From contig JALRCK010000127.1 in the NCBI GenBank assembly GCA_023262305.1, positions 1-6,536 on the forward strand: a stretch of DNA of 6,536 nucleotides. Direction: 5' to 3'. The stretch's first letter is position 1; each line of letters begins with the position of its first letter. The notes below the pieces were generated by a model. It saw only the letters and a list, made by a program, of their open reading frames with translations, was not told the DNA's origin and did no database searches. The position numbers and the translations under genes were made by a program. Shown here one piece after another: positions 1-5,558 of this stretch. Source of the stretch: Deltaproteobacteria bacterium. Its GTDB lineage: Bacteria > Bdellovibrionota_C > UBA2361 > OMII01.

Positions 1-583
1 GTTTCACGGGTGCTCCATCTGTCCGAAGGGTAAGAACCCGGTCAGATGCTAACTTTGGGTTGAGGTATTTGCGTGTAAAGCGATGGACACCGAGGCGGGG
101 TACCACTCGTTTGTCAGTTACAAAGTTCTCACATGATCCGGTTAGCTCTGCGAGCATTCGAGAAAAATGAACGAGATCCTCGCACAGGAATACGGCCACA
201 TATTGGTAATCGCCTAACACTGATCCGAAGTAGGCAACGCTTGGATGGTCACGGAATCGAGCGATGAGGCTCTGTCGATGTTTCGCGCTCTGTTCGGCGA
301 GAGAGAAGAAGAACCCGACGTCGAGCAATCCTAACTGGAACGAGTTGATAAAGTATTTCGGTCTGATGAGCTTGTGTTCTTGTAGGCGACGAAGGGTGTA
401 GGCAACTGTGGACGCAGGAAGCTTGAGCCGTTTCCCGATCTCCGCTGCTGACACCTCACCATTGAACTCAATCACTGAGTAGATATCTCGCTCTCGCTTT
501 CCAAAGATTCCGGAGCGACTCAGCGCAACGCTTGGTTCACGCTCTGCCGCCGATGCCGAGGGGGGTGTTTTGCGAGGTTCCAT
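1..583 (-). CDS. Lrp/AsnC-like transcriptional regulator, C-terminus cut by window edge
   Basis: The frame is open from ATG at 583 to the left edge (194 codons visible, no stop). An in-frame TGA lies five codons upstream, so this is the first possible ATG. Residues 1-30 are a polar tail. Residues 33-73 form a winged helix-turn-helix of AsnC type (RERDIYSVIEF, then VSAAEIGKRLKLPASTVAYT and RRLQEHKLI). Residues about 85-165 look like the RAM alpha/beta ligand-binding domain, with the family-like GDYQY turn at 124-128 and a hydrophobic strand at 89-95. Such proteins act in the cytoplasm as dimers or octamers that bind promoter DNA and respond to amino acids or other small effectors. Typical Lrp proteins end near 150-165 residues; this one goes past 194, so it has a C-terminal extension or a second domain. 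It is divergent from the EamA transporter at 732-1634, which suggests that gene is a target. Start context is weak (GAGACATAT before ATG). A more distant winged-helix family is possible. Confidence 0.8.
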   Translation of the reverse strand, partial: MEPRKTPPSASAAEREPSVALSRSGIFGKRERDIYSVIEFNGEVSAAEIGKRLKLPASTVAYTLRRLQEHKLIRPKYFINSFQLGLLDVGFFFSLAEQSAKHRQSLIARFRDHPSVAYFGSVLGDYQYVAVFLCEDLVHFSRMLAELTGSCENFVTDKRVVPRLGVHRFTRKYLNPKLASDRVLTLRTDGAPVK

Positions 584-616
584 ATATGTCTCGTTTCAGT
601 AGCCGGTAATGGAACA

Positions 617-645
617 AATATACACCTGTTTTACGTATTATTCAA
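617..645 (-). promoter_or_regulatory. Sigma70-like promoter of the Lrp-like regulator
   Basis: On the minus strand, TTGAAT (640-645) is followed by a 17-bp spacer and TATATT (617-622). This is a near-consensus -35/-10 pair at ideal spacing. Transcription would begin near position 610 and leave a leader of about 27 nt before the ATG at 583. The -35 box overlaps a plus-strand TATTAT (636-641) that could be the -10 of the divergent transporter, although no good -35 accompanies that one. Such overlap would couple the two genes. The call rests on motif match only. Confidence 0.55.
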
Positions 646-655
646 CTTTTGCGTA
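629..655. promoter_or_regulatory. Direct repeat TTTT(A/G)CGTA, candidate operator
   Basis: TTTTACGTA at 629-637 recurs as TTTTGCGTA at 647-655, eight of nine bases identical with an 18-bp offset. The pair straddles the -35 box of the regulator's promoter in the divergent intergenic region. Lrp-family proteins often bind several phased AT-rich sites near their own genes, so this is a reasonable place for autoregulation. The offset is a little short of two helical turns, and the assignment to this regulator is inference. Confidence 0.3.
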
Positions 656-670
656 CTTTTCATCCCGAGA

Positions 671-686
671 CTGAAGGTTTCTTCAG
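671..686. repeat. Perfect 6-bp inverted repeat CTGAAG-GTTT-CTTCAG
   Basis: CTGAAG (671-676) and CTTCAG (681-686) are exact reverse complements around a 4-base centre, 45 bp before the chosen start of the EamA gene. It could be a dyad operator for the divergent regulator or a small hairpin in the transporter mRNA leader. It has no T-tract and is not a terminator. A 6-bp dyad can occur by chance; its position is what makes it notable. Confidence 0.35.
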
Positions 687-731
687 GTTCTAGGAGTGGA
701 CACTTCAAAGGGATACAGAAAGGAAATCACT

Positions 732-1634
732 ATGCTCACATGCGCACAGAACAAGGCTATTGGTACGATGCTCGCGGTCAGTATCAGCTACGGTCTCGCG
801 GGCGTTACCGCTCGGGAGATGCAGGGAGAGCTTGCAACGTGGCAACAGATCGGGCTCCAGAACTTTCTTGGAGCATTTCTGCTTGTGGCCATGAACTGGG
901 TCACTGGAACTCGCGCGCTTCCGAAGAGGATAACGCGCCGGAACATCCCTCAACTCGCCACCAAGTCTCTTGTCGGGCGACTTTTGGGATCGTTCCTCTT
1001 TATCAAAGCGTGTCAGCTAGCTCCAATAGGGAACGTCGCTCTCATCAGTGCGATCCCGTTAACGGTACTTCTCGCCCGGCTCTCGGGCGAAGCTGTATCG
1101 CGGATGCAGAGCACACTGCTTGTGGTGGGGCTGCTGGGGTTTGGGATTATCGTGAGTCCTGACTTCAGTACATCCTTCACCCCCGGGATGGGCGAGGTCT
1201 ATGCTTTTCTGTCTGTTCTGGCGTCGAGCGTCGGAACGGTTGCGGGCAGAGATCTAGCCGACGAATCCGACCTCGTTTCGGTGACGTTTTGGAACCTGTT
1301 CACGGCCGGCGTGACAGCGCTCATCATAGCGTTGCTGACTGAAGGGGGTTTCTCACTCCCTACGGCTCGAGGCGCTCTGCTTCTCGGTCTGGTTGTTGGC
1401 ATGGTTGTCTTGAACGCGGCGGGATCCCAATTTGGATTCCAACACCTCTCGTCAAGCCTTGCCACCTCTATCACTTCGCTGGAGGCCCTATGGGCTCTCG
1501 TTATCGGATACGTGGTGTATGCCGAGCAGCCCTCCCTGCGAGTGATCATTGGAGGGTCCATTATCCTGGTATCGGTCGTAGCGATGACACGAACTCATCG
1601 CTCACGGCACGCTCAGGATTGTCCATCGTCGTAA
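732..1634 (+). CDS. EamA/DMT-superfamily transporter (probable metabolite exporter)
   Basis: This is a 300-residue integral inner-membrane protein of the drug/metabolite transporter superfamily; members commonly export amino acids or other small metabolites. Ten hydrophobic segments are visible, roughly at 8-27, 38-57, 80-95, 100-117, 125-142, 155-172, 183-202, 212-230, 238-262 and 268-286, arranged as two EamA repeats. The last two carry the usual EamA signature (EALWALVIGYVVYAEQPSLR, then IIGGSIILVS). I chose ATG 732 because AAAGGAA lies about seven bases upstream and the family's first helix begins soon after. An in-frame GTG at 696 would add 12 polar residues, but its AGGAG abuts the start with no spacing. 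The gene is transcribed away from the Lrp-like regulator (148 bp between starts), which makes regulator-controlled export likely. It ends in a strong terminator and is probably monocistronic. The substrate cannot be told from sequence; 5-helix or SMR relatives are excluded by length. Confidence 0.88.
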   Translation: MLTCAQNKAIGTMLAVSISYGLAGVTAREMQGELATWQQIGLQNFLGAFLLVAMNWVTGTRALPKRITRRNIPQLATKSLVGRLLGSFLFIKACQLAPIGNVALISAIPLTVLLARLSGEAVSRMQSTLLVVGLLGFGIIVSPDFSTSFTPGMGEVYAFLSVLASSVGTVAGRDLADESDLVSVTFWNLFTAGVTALIIALLTEGGFSLPTARGALLLGLVVGMVVLNAAGSQFGFQHLSSSLATSITSLEALWALVIGYVVYAEQPSLRVIIGGSIILVSVVAMTRTHRSRHAQDCPSS

Positions 1635-1664
1635 CGACCGAAGGTTTTTACACGTCTCACTCCG

Positions 1665-1697
1665 AGAGCTCTCCCGAAAAGGAGAGCTCTTTTTTTT
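1665..1697 (+). terminator. Strong intrinsic terminator after the EamA gene
   Basis: A perfect 10-bp stem (AGAGCTCTCC at 1665-1674, GGAGAGCTCT at 1681-1690) encloses the 6-base loop CGAAAA and runs directly into eight T residues (1690-1697). It starts 30 bases after the TAA of the transporter. The arm core GAGAGCTCTC is itself palindromic, so it could also pair between transcripts. The T-tract is on one side only, so termination is expected in the plus direction. Confidence 0.92.
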
Positions 1698-1790
1698 GCG
1701 CGACGGGGCTGCTCTGGCCGGTGTTCGGTCCTCCCGCGCCTTATTTGAGAGCCACGGTTCGCGCGAGGAACTCGTTGATCTGTTCCCTCT

Positions 1791-1819
1791 TTGACATCCC
1801 CCACCCCCCATGCTACCCA
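1791..1819 (+). promoter_or_regulatory. Possible promoter of the TRASH-type lipoprotein gene
   Basis: TTGACA (1791-1796) is a perfect -35 hexamer. Seventeen bases on is TACCCA (1814-1819), preceded by TGC as in an extended -10, but it lacks the final T of a good -10 box. If used, transcription would start near 1826 and give a leader of about 147 nt containing the 1866-1914 hairpin. The weak -10 keeps confidence low. Confidence 0.3.
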
Positions 1820-1823
1820 CCCC
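1798..1823 (-). other. G-quadruplex motif (four G-runs on the minus strand)
   Basis: C-runs at 1798-1802 (5), 1804-1809 (6), 1816-1818 (3) and 1820-1823 (4) read on the minus strand as G-runs of 4, 3, 6 and 5 with loops of 1, 6 and 1 bases. This meets the usual G3+N1-7 rule for an intramolecular quadruplex. The tract fills the spacer of the possible promoter at 1791-1819, so a folded minus strand could affect transcription of the lipoprotein gene. The motif is certain; folding and function are inference. Confidence 0.5.
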
Positions 1824-1865
1824 TCAAAGCGAGTCGAATACGGGTAGGTGACCAAGAGGTTTTTC

Positions 1866-1914
1866 GTAACGATGCCTTCGTTGTCTCTGTGTGGGGCACT
1901 GGAGGCATCGTTAC
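1866..1914 (+). other. 49-nt near-perfect hairpin in the lipoprotein leader
   Basis: GTAACGATGCCT (1866-1877) is the exact reverse complement of AGGCATCGTTAC (1903-1914). Pairing continues inward. As plus-strand RNA, 21 of 22 positions pair, with one U-C mismatch (1881/1899), four G-U pairs (1878-1902, 1880-1900, 1884-1896, 1886-1894) and a 5-base loop UGUGU (1888-1892). On the minus strand the four G-U pairs become C-A mismatches, so the fold favours plus-strand RNA. No T-tract follows on either strand, so it is not a standard terminator. It ends 58 bases before the lipoprotein ATG. It could be a leader structure, a small RNA, a REP-like element or a two-arm protein-binding site. Confidence 0.6.
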
Positions 1915-1972
1915 ACCGCTCTCGTTAACCTGAGTGGGTTAGGTAGTTGGTGGACGCGATGCGGCACACCAT

Positions 1973-2215
1973 ATGAAACATTCATTACTCATAGCACTGC
2001 TGGCGGCCGCTCTGAGCGGCTGCTCACACCCTGAGAACCAGGGAGGTGGATCCGCGAAGGCGTATCCGCTTAACAAGTGTCTCGTCACTGACGAGGCGTT
2101 TGACCATGACACATACACCTTCGTCCACAACGGGCAGGAGGTGAAGCTGTGTTGCAAGTCCTGCTTGAAGGACTTTGAGAAGGAACCGAGCAAATACCTC
2201 TCAAAGCTCAAATGA
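1973..2215 (+). CDS. Small TRASH/YHS-like metal-binding lipoprotein
   Basis: This is an 80-residue protein. Residues 1-16 are a signal peptide (MKHSLLIALLAAA) ending in the lipobox LSGC, so Cys17 would be lipidated and the mature protein tethered to a membrane facing the periplasm or exterior. A short Gly/Ser linker (22-29) leads to a cysteine-rich domain at 31-79 with YPLNKC (Cys36), then GQEVKLCCKSC (Cys60, Cys61, Cys64) and a closing F68..P72..Y75 pattern. This C-x23-C-x3-C layout is typical of TRASH/YHS-type domains that bind copper or other heavy metals. A role in metal sensing, buffering or resistance follows from the family and is not proven here. No clear Shine-Dalgarno precedes ATG 1973, but the signal peptide starts exactly there and no other in-frame start lies nearby. 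No metal pump or copper regulator is adjacent. It stands alone, with its own terminator downstream. Confidence 0.85.
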   Translation: MKHSLLIALLAAALSGCSHPENQGGGSAKAYPLNKCLVTDEAFDHDTYTFVHNGQEVKLCCKSCLKDFEKEPSKYLSKLK

Positions 2216-2227
2216 GCGGGGTCCACG

Positions 2228-2270
2228 GAGCGGCTGGCGTTGGCGATAAGCTGTACGCTAGCCGCTCTTT
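2228..2270 (+). terminator. Probable terminator after the lipoprotein gene
   Basis: AGCGGCTGGCGT (2229-2240) pairs with ACGCTAGCCGCT (2255-2266) along 12 positions, with a single G-U wobble, and G2228-C2267 adds another pair. The loop is 14 bases. The tail is only CTTTG, a poor T-tract, so termination may be partial. It starts 13 bases after the TGA of the lipoprotein. The neighbouring minus-strand gene is convergent, and the structure could also slow transcription from that side. Confidence 0.6.
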
Positions 2271-2378
2271 GTGGGGTTGTAAGGGGTGCATTGTGAGATG
2301 TAGGGATCGGTTGTAGAGGTCTCGCGTCCTGGCTTGACTCGCTTTTTCTTTCCTGATGCTACCTGAACATGTAGCAGA

Positions 2379-3341
2379 TTACGCCGCCGATCTCGCCTCA
2401 CCCTCGCCAACCTGCTGCACCTTCTTAGCCGGCCGTTCCCGCTTACTAATGAGCGCCGAGGTGACAAGCACGGTAACCGCGCCGAGTGCTTGAATGGGCG
2501 TAAGGCTCTCTCCTAAAAAGATCATCGCTATCGGGGTGGCGACGAGCGGGCCTGTCGCACGCAGGGCTGAAGACATCCATCCTGCGATTCCCTGAAGGGA
2601 GGCATAGAGGAGCGAAATGGAGATGATGTAGAAGAGGATTGCATGAACACCGAGATACATCCATCCGACGAGATCTTGGTGAGAGAACGTCAGGGTTGGT
2701 ACAAAGAAGAGAACCGGCAAGGTAATGAGTCCGCCAAGGGTTTCAACGACCGCTGCGGTTTGAAGTGGCTTGAGGGTTCGGGTCACCTGTGGCGCGTAAC
2801 GATACGAGAGCGCCGCGGAACAGACGGCGATGACCATCACGAGGTCTCCAAACAAAGAGAGATCGAACGTGAATCCGTGACCTCCAACAGAGAGGAGGAT
2901 GGCTCCCGCGATGTGGATGAGGAGCAAGCTGAGGTGCTTCCCCGTTGGCTTCACTCGATCAAGGAGCCACACCCAAAAGATAATAAGGTACGGCTCCATC
3001 TTGGTGAGGAATACCGCTTCAATCGCTGAGCTGAAGGACAAACCGATCGTGAAGATGATGTTAGAGAGGACCGGTCGGAAGAGCGTCAACTGCAGGATCG
3101 GTTTTCGAGCCTCAACGAGGCTCTTCCACGATGGGAGGTTTGATGTGAGCGCTAGGTATGTAAGGGTCAAGACTCCGGCAAAGAGAACCCCAACAGATGC
3201 AGCTGCGAGAGGATTGATGTACTTGAGGCCTTCAGCTTTGAAGATCGTAGCAACAGAGGAGAGTACGCTTGAAGCAATCGCAAACACGATGTAGCGAGAG
3301 TGGTGATCGGCGGAAGTTTGTGTGCTCGAAGCGTTTGCCAT
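2379..3341 (-). CDS. EamA/DMT-superfamily transporter, second copy type
   Basis: This 320-residue inner-membrane protein of the drug/metabolite transporter superfamily has ten hydrophobic segments, about 17-36, 43-65, 83-102, 106-127, 135-153, 163-181, 195-213, 224-246, 251-275 and 283-299. The second EamA repeat ends with the family signature ATGPLVATPIAMIFLGESLT followed by PIQALGAVTVLVTSALISK. Charged SalEPyL-like features in helix 4 (AVFLTKMEPYLIIFWVWLL) fit the first repeat. The C-terminal 20 residues are charged and cytoplasmic. It is clearly diverged from the EamA protein at 732-1634, so this is not a recent duplication. ATG 3341 is preceded by no strong ribosome site. TATAAA at 3386-3391 (minus) may be a -10 box but lacks a good -35. 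It lies 161 bases downstream of phoD on the same strand, more likely separate than a tight operon. Substrate unknown. Confidence 0.87.
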   Translation of the reverse strand: MANASSTQTSADHHSRYIVFAIASSVLSSVATIFKAEGLKYINPLAAASVGVLFAGVLTLTYLALTSNLPSWKSLVEARKPILQLTLFRPVLSNIIFTIGLSFSSAIEAVFLTKMEPYLIIFWVWLLDRVKPTGKHLSLLLIHIAGAILLSVGGHGFTFDLSLFGDLVMVIAVCSAALSYRYAPQVTRTLKPLQTAAVVETLGGLITLPVLFFVPTLTFSHQDLVGWMYLGVHAILFYIISISLLYASLQGIAGWMSSALRATGPLVATPIAMIFLGESLTPIQALGAVTVLVTSALISKRERPAKKVQQVGEGEARSAA

Positions 3342-3502
3342 GGCAGATACCGTCGTCAGGTTACGGCACTCTCCCAGGCTACCGTTTTATATGCAAGACT
3401 TTTGAGCTTTTCTGATTTCATCTCCGGGGACGGGCTAGCACGGGCACCCGGAATATCATGAATGGGTGCGTAACTCTGGAGGAGTGCAGCAGCGCATTCA
3501 TC

Positions 3503-5104
3503 TCAAACTGCTCTGTCAGGCTTTAGCCTCACAGAATAGATCTCTTCATTGGCAAGGTTGTGTAACGAGACTCGGAGAGACTCCTCACCTTTATCAAGGA
3601 AGATCTTTCCGAAATACTGCTTTCCAGCCAAGGGCGACTCAGCCTGCGTCTGACCCAGCAGAACGCTTTGAAATTTCAACTGGGGACCGAAGGTATTATC
3701 GAGTTTGTTTGGACCGAACGTGCCGCTGTTGATCGGACCGGCAACGAATTCCCAGAAAGGTTCAAAGTCTGAGAACTGTGCCTTCCTTGGATCGTAGTAA
3801 TGAGCGGCGGCATAGTGCACATCAGCAGTGAGCCATACTACGTTGCGAATCTTGTGTTCTTTGATAAATCTGAGAATTCCGGCTACCTCAAGCTCCCGTC
3901 CCTTTGGGGCCCCATCTGACTGAGATGAGCCCTCGAAATTGGTTTGACCGTCTGGGATTATTAAACCTATGGGCATATCATGGAGAATTATCTTCCACGT
4001 CGCCTTCGAGGATAACAACTCCGCTTTAAGCCACGCCACCTGTCCCGGTCCAAGGTAGGCGGTTTCCGCCGATTCTCGTTCTTGAGTGTTCGTGGAGTTC
4101 GCTCCACGATACGACCGAGCGTCAAGTCGAAAGAGATCGAGTGAGGGTCCATACGAGAGGCGCGAGTAAATCGTGTGCTCTTTTTCAGTTCCGGGCAGAA
4201 TGGGTGTGTACTCCAAAAGAGCCTGCCTCGCTCTCGCTGACAACACTGAGCATCGCTTCTCGGTGTAGCGTGGATCATCGATGACCTTGTAAGGATCCCA
4301 ATTATTAAGGGTCTCATGGTCATCCCACTGCATGATCTGAGCGACTGATGCGTTGAAAGCACGAACATTCTCGTCGAGGAGGTTGTAGCGATAGTTCCCG
4401 CGAAACTCATCGAGCGTCTCAGCTACCTTTGACTTCGCCTCGGTTGTGATGTTCCGCCACACGGTGCCGTCCGCCAGACGTTTCTCCCTCTCGATCGGGT
4501 TGTCAGCGTAGATGAGGTCGCCTGAATGGACGAAGAGATCGGGTTGGTGAGATTGCATCACCTTGTAGAGGCGCATACCCCCAAAGTCCGGATTGATTCC
4601 AAATCCCTGACCGGCGGTATCTCCAGACCATACAAGAGTGATGTCCTGCTTCGTGACTGGCGGTGTCTTGAAGGTTCCAAGCACTGGAGCGCTTCTTGAG
4701 TTCTTAAGAGCTCGATCCTCAAACACCACCCGATAAAAGATCTGCCGGTCCGGGGGAAGATTAGTCAGCACTGTCTTGGCAGTCAGATCCGCAGACGCTC
4801 GGGCCGAGCCGCCTTGCACCACGCTACTTTTGGCGAAAGAGGGCGAGGTTGACCACTCAACGCTCATCTGCGAGGGGCGATCACTGCGAGCCCATACTAC
4901 AAAGGTGGAATGAGCCCCAATTCCAACTTGAACTCCATCGGTAATAACTGGGCGATCCCCTTTTACGTACGGTCCAGTGACCTGCGCGAGCGATGATGAT
5001 GGGAGAGAGAGGGAGGCAAGGGTAGCAAGGCTCCCGAGAGTAAATTCACGTCGAGAGATCTCACCTGGAGGCACTGATAGTTTGGAACGGTCGAACTCCC
5101 TCAT
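3503..5104 (-). CDS. phoD: PhoD-like alkaline phosphatase/phosphodiesterase, Tat-exported
   Basis: This is a 533-residue secreted metallo-hydrolase of the PhoD family (Ca/Fe-dependent phosphomono/diesterases). Residues 17-24 are SRREFTLG, a textbook twin-arginine motif. A hydrophobic stretch follows, with probable cleavage after SSLA (Ala40), so the enzyme should be exported folded. Residues about 46-148 match the N-terminal Ig-like PhoD_N domain. The catalytic domain follows with SGDTAGQG (160-167), DLFVHSGDLIYAD (189-201), WDDHE (260-264), LGPGQVAWLKAEL (351-363), HDMP (375-378) and TADVHYAA (426-433), the metal-binding blocks of the family. None of these appears damaged, and length is normal. 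ATG 5104 is the only start available: TAG lies in frame eight codons upstream. There is no clear Shine-Dalgarno. An 8-bp inverted repeat sits just before the start. The role is scavenging phosphate from esters or cell-wall/nucleic-acid debris. I found no convincing Pho box, and no pst or pho genes adjoin. Confidence 0.93.
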   Translation of the reverse strand: MREFDRSKLSVPPGEISRREFTLGSLATLASLSLPSSSLAQVTGPYVKGDRPVITDGVQVGIGAHSTFVVWARSDRPSQMSVEWSTSPSFAKSSVVQGGSARASADLTAKTVLTNLPPDRQIFYRVVFEDRALKNSRSAPVLGTFKTPPVTKQDITLVWSGDTAGQGFGINPDFGGMRLYKVMQSHQPDLFVHSGDLIYADNPIEREKRLADGTVWRNITTEAKSKVAETLDEFRGNYRYNLLDENVRAFNASVAQIMQWDDHETLNNWDPYKVIDDPRYTEKRCSVLSARARQALLEYTPILPGTEKEHTIYSRLSYGPSLDLFRLDARSYRGANSTNTQERESAETAYLGPGQVAWLKAELLSSKATWKIILHDMPIGLIIPDGQTNFEGSSQSDGAPKGRELEVAGILRFIKEHKIRNVVWLTADVHYAAAHYYDPRKAQFSDFEPFWEFVAGPINSGTFGPNKLDNTFGPQLKFQSVLLGQTQAESPLAGKQYFGKIFLDKGEESLRVSLHNLANEEIYSVRLKPDRAV

Positions 5105-5558
5105 GCCGGGATTTTGCCAGCACGACTATTGTCAGCAAAGGTCGGATGGCAAAAATTCGATTAAATCTTTGTGAGCATGAGAGCATTTGCGGCTCCATCA
5201 AGGCGTGGCTGTTGGCTGAAGGGAGCCTGATTTGAGTTAGTCATCCTATTGAAATTACAACCTCATCCAGCATCCCATAAGCTTTAAGAGCCTCCACAGT
5301 TGCTGAAGCTCTTTTACATTACCTACGGGCTCTCGATTTACCTGGATACTTACGTCGAAATCTTTGTTCGAGAGAGATCGCTCATTCGGCGAAAACGCCT
5401 ACAGTTTCCGCCTCTCGTCTGCTCAAGGCGCTGGACGGACAGGGGCTTATCCTTTCATCATCTGAGCCGACAAAGACAGATGACGTTCGATTGACGATCG
5501 ACCCTTGGGTCTGTACACGTAAAGTGCTCAGCGGTTCCTCATTCAAACGAATCAAGTC
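5105..5558. other. Gap between phoD and the permease gene
   Basis: No intact gene is visible in these 454 bases. They hold the phoD leader dyad (5112-5154), the suspected decayed winged-helix regulator on the plus strand, and a 6-bp inverted repeat AAGAGC/GCTCTT (5286-5291 and 5308-5313) followed by TT, too weak to call a terminator. No clear terminator for the permease and no convincing -35/-10 pair for phoD was seen. The phoD promoter must nevertheless lie here if the permease is not co-transcribed with it. Confidence 0.5.
5112..5154 (-). promoter_or_regulatory. 8-bp inverted repeat in the phoD leader
   Basis: TTTTGCCA (5112-5119) and TGGCAAAA (5147-5154) are exact reverse complements separated by 27 bases. 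The near arm ends 7 bases before the phoD ATG (5104). Within the same stretch TTGCCAGC (5114-5121) recurs as TTGTCAGC (5129-5136), offset 15 bp. The arms could be half-sites for a repressor, or could fold in the mRNA directly ahead of a start that lacks a visible ribosome site. The 15-bp offset does not match the 11-bp phasing of known Pho boxes, so phosphate control is not implied. Confidence 0.35.

Larger units (their letters stand above)
1698..1972. other. Non-coding stretch between terminator and lipoprotein gene
   Basis: With the end of the preceding gene this makes about 340 bases lacking a convincing protein gene. Open frames here on both strands are low-complexity arginine/proline/serine-rich readings with no recognisable domain. 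In order it holds a perfect TTGACA box (1791-1796), a C-rich tract (1798-1823) and a 49-base hairpin (1866-1914). All of these lie upstream of the lipoprotein gene, so the stretch is best read as that gene's promoter and leader region. Confidence 0.6.

Noticed and set aside
1741..1797. Minus-strand 18-codon frame (MSKREQINEFLARTVALK) preceded by a G-rich tract
   Set aside because: The peptide reads like a plausible helix, but 18 codons is too short to judge, the G-rich tract is better explained as the quadruplex motif, and no promoter or homologous family supports it.
1490..1933. Plus-strand open frame overlapping the EamA 3' end and running through its terminator
   Set aside because: It overlaps a well-supported gene out of frame, crosses a strong terminator, and its product has no family features.
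2357..2376. TGCTAC/GTAGCA inverted repeat just after the second EamA stop, as a terminator
   Set aside because: Only 6 bp, and no T-tract follows on the minus strand (the sequence there is A-rich), so it lacks intrinsic-terminator features.
3444..3469. GCACCC/GGGTGC inverted repeat after phoD, as a terminator
   Set aside because: A 6-bp stem with a 14-base loop and no T-tract on the minus strand; could easily be chance.
3988..4410. Out-of-frame open reading within phoD on the same strand
   Set aside because: phoD itself has all family motifs through this stretch, so the other frame is a by-product of its codon use.
2379..5104. phoD and the second EamA gene as one operon with a shared role
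   Set aside because: They share a strand but are 161 bases apart with a possible promoter element between them, and nothing links an EamA exporter to a secreted phosphatase.
5161..5244. Minus-strand 27-codon frame upstream of phoD (starts MTNSNQAPFS), possible leader peptide
   Set aside because: Its only AGG abuts the ATG, no promoter is seen, no composition typical of an attenuator peptide is present, and the same bases lie in the suspected plus-strand pseudogene.
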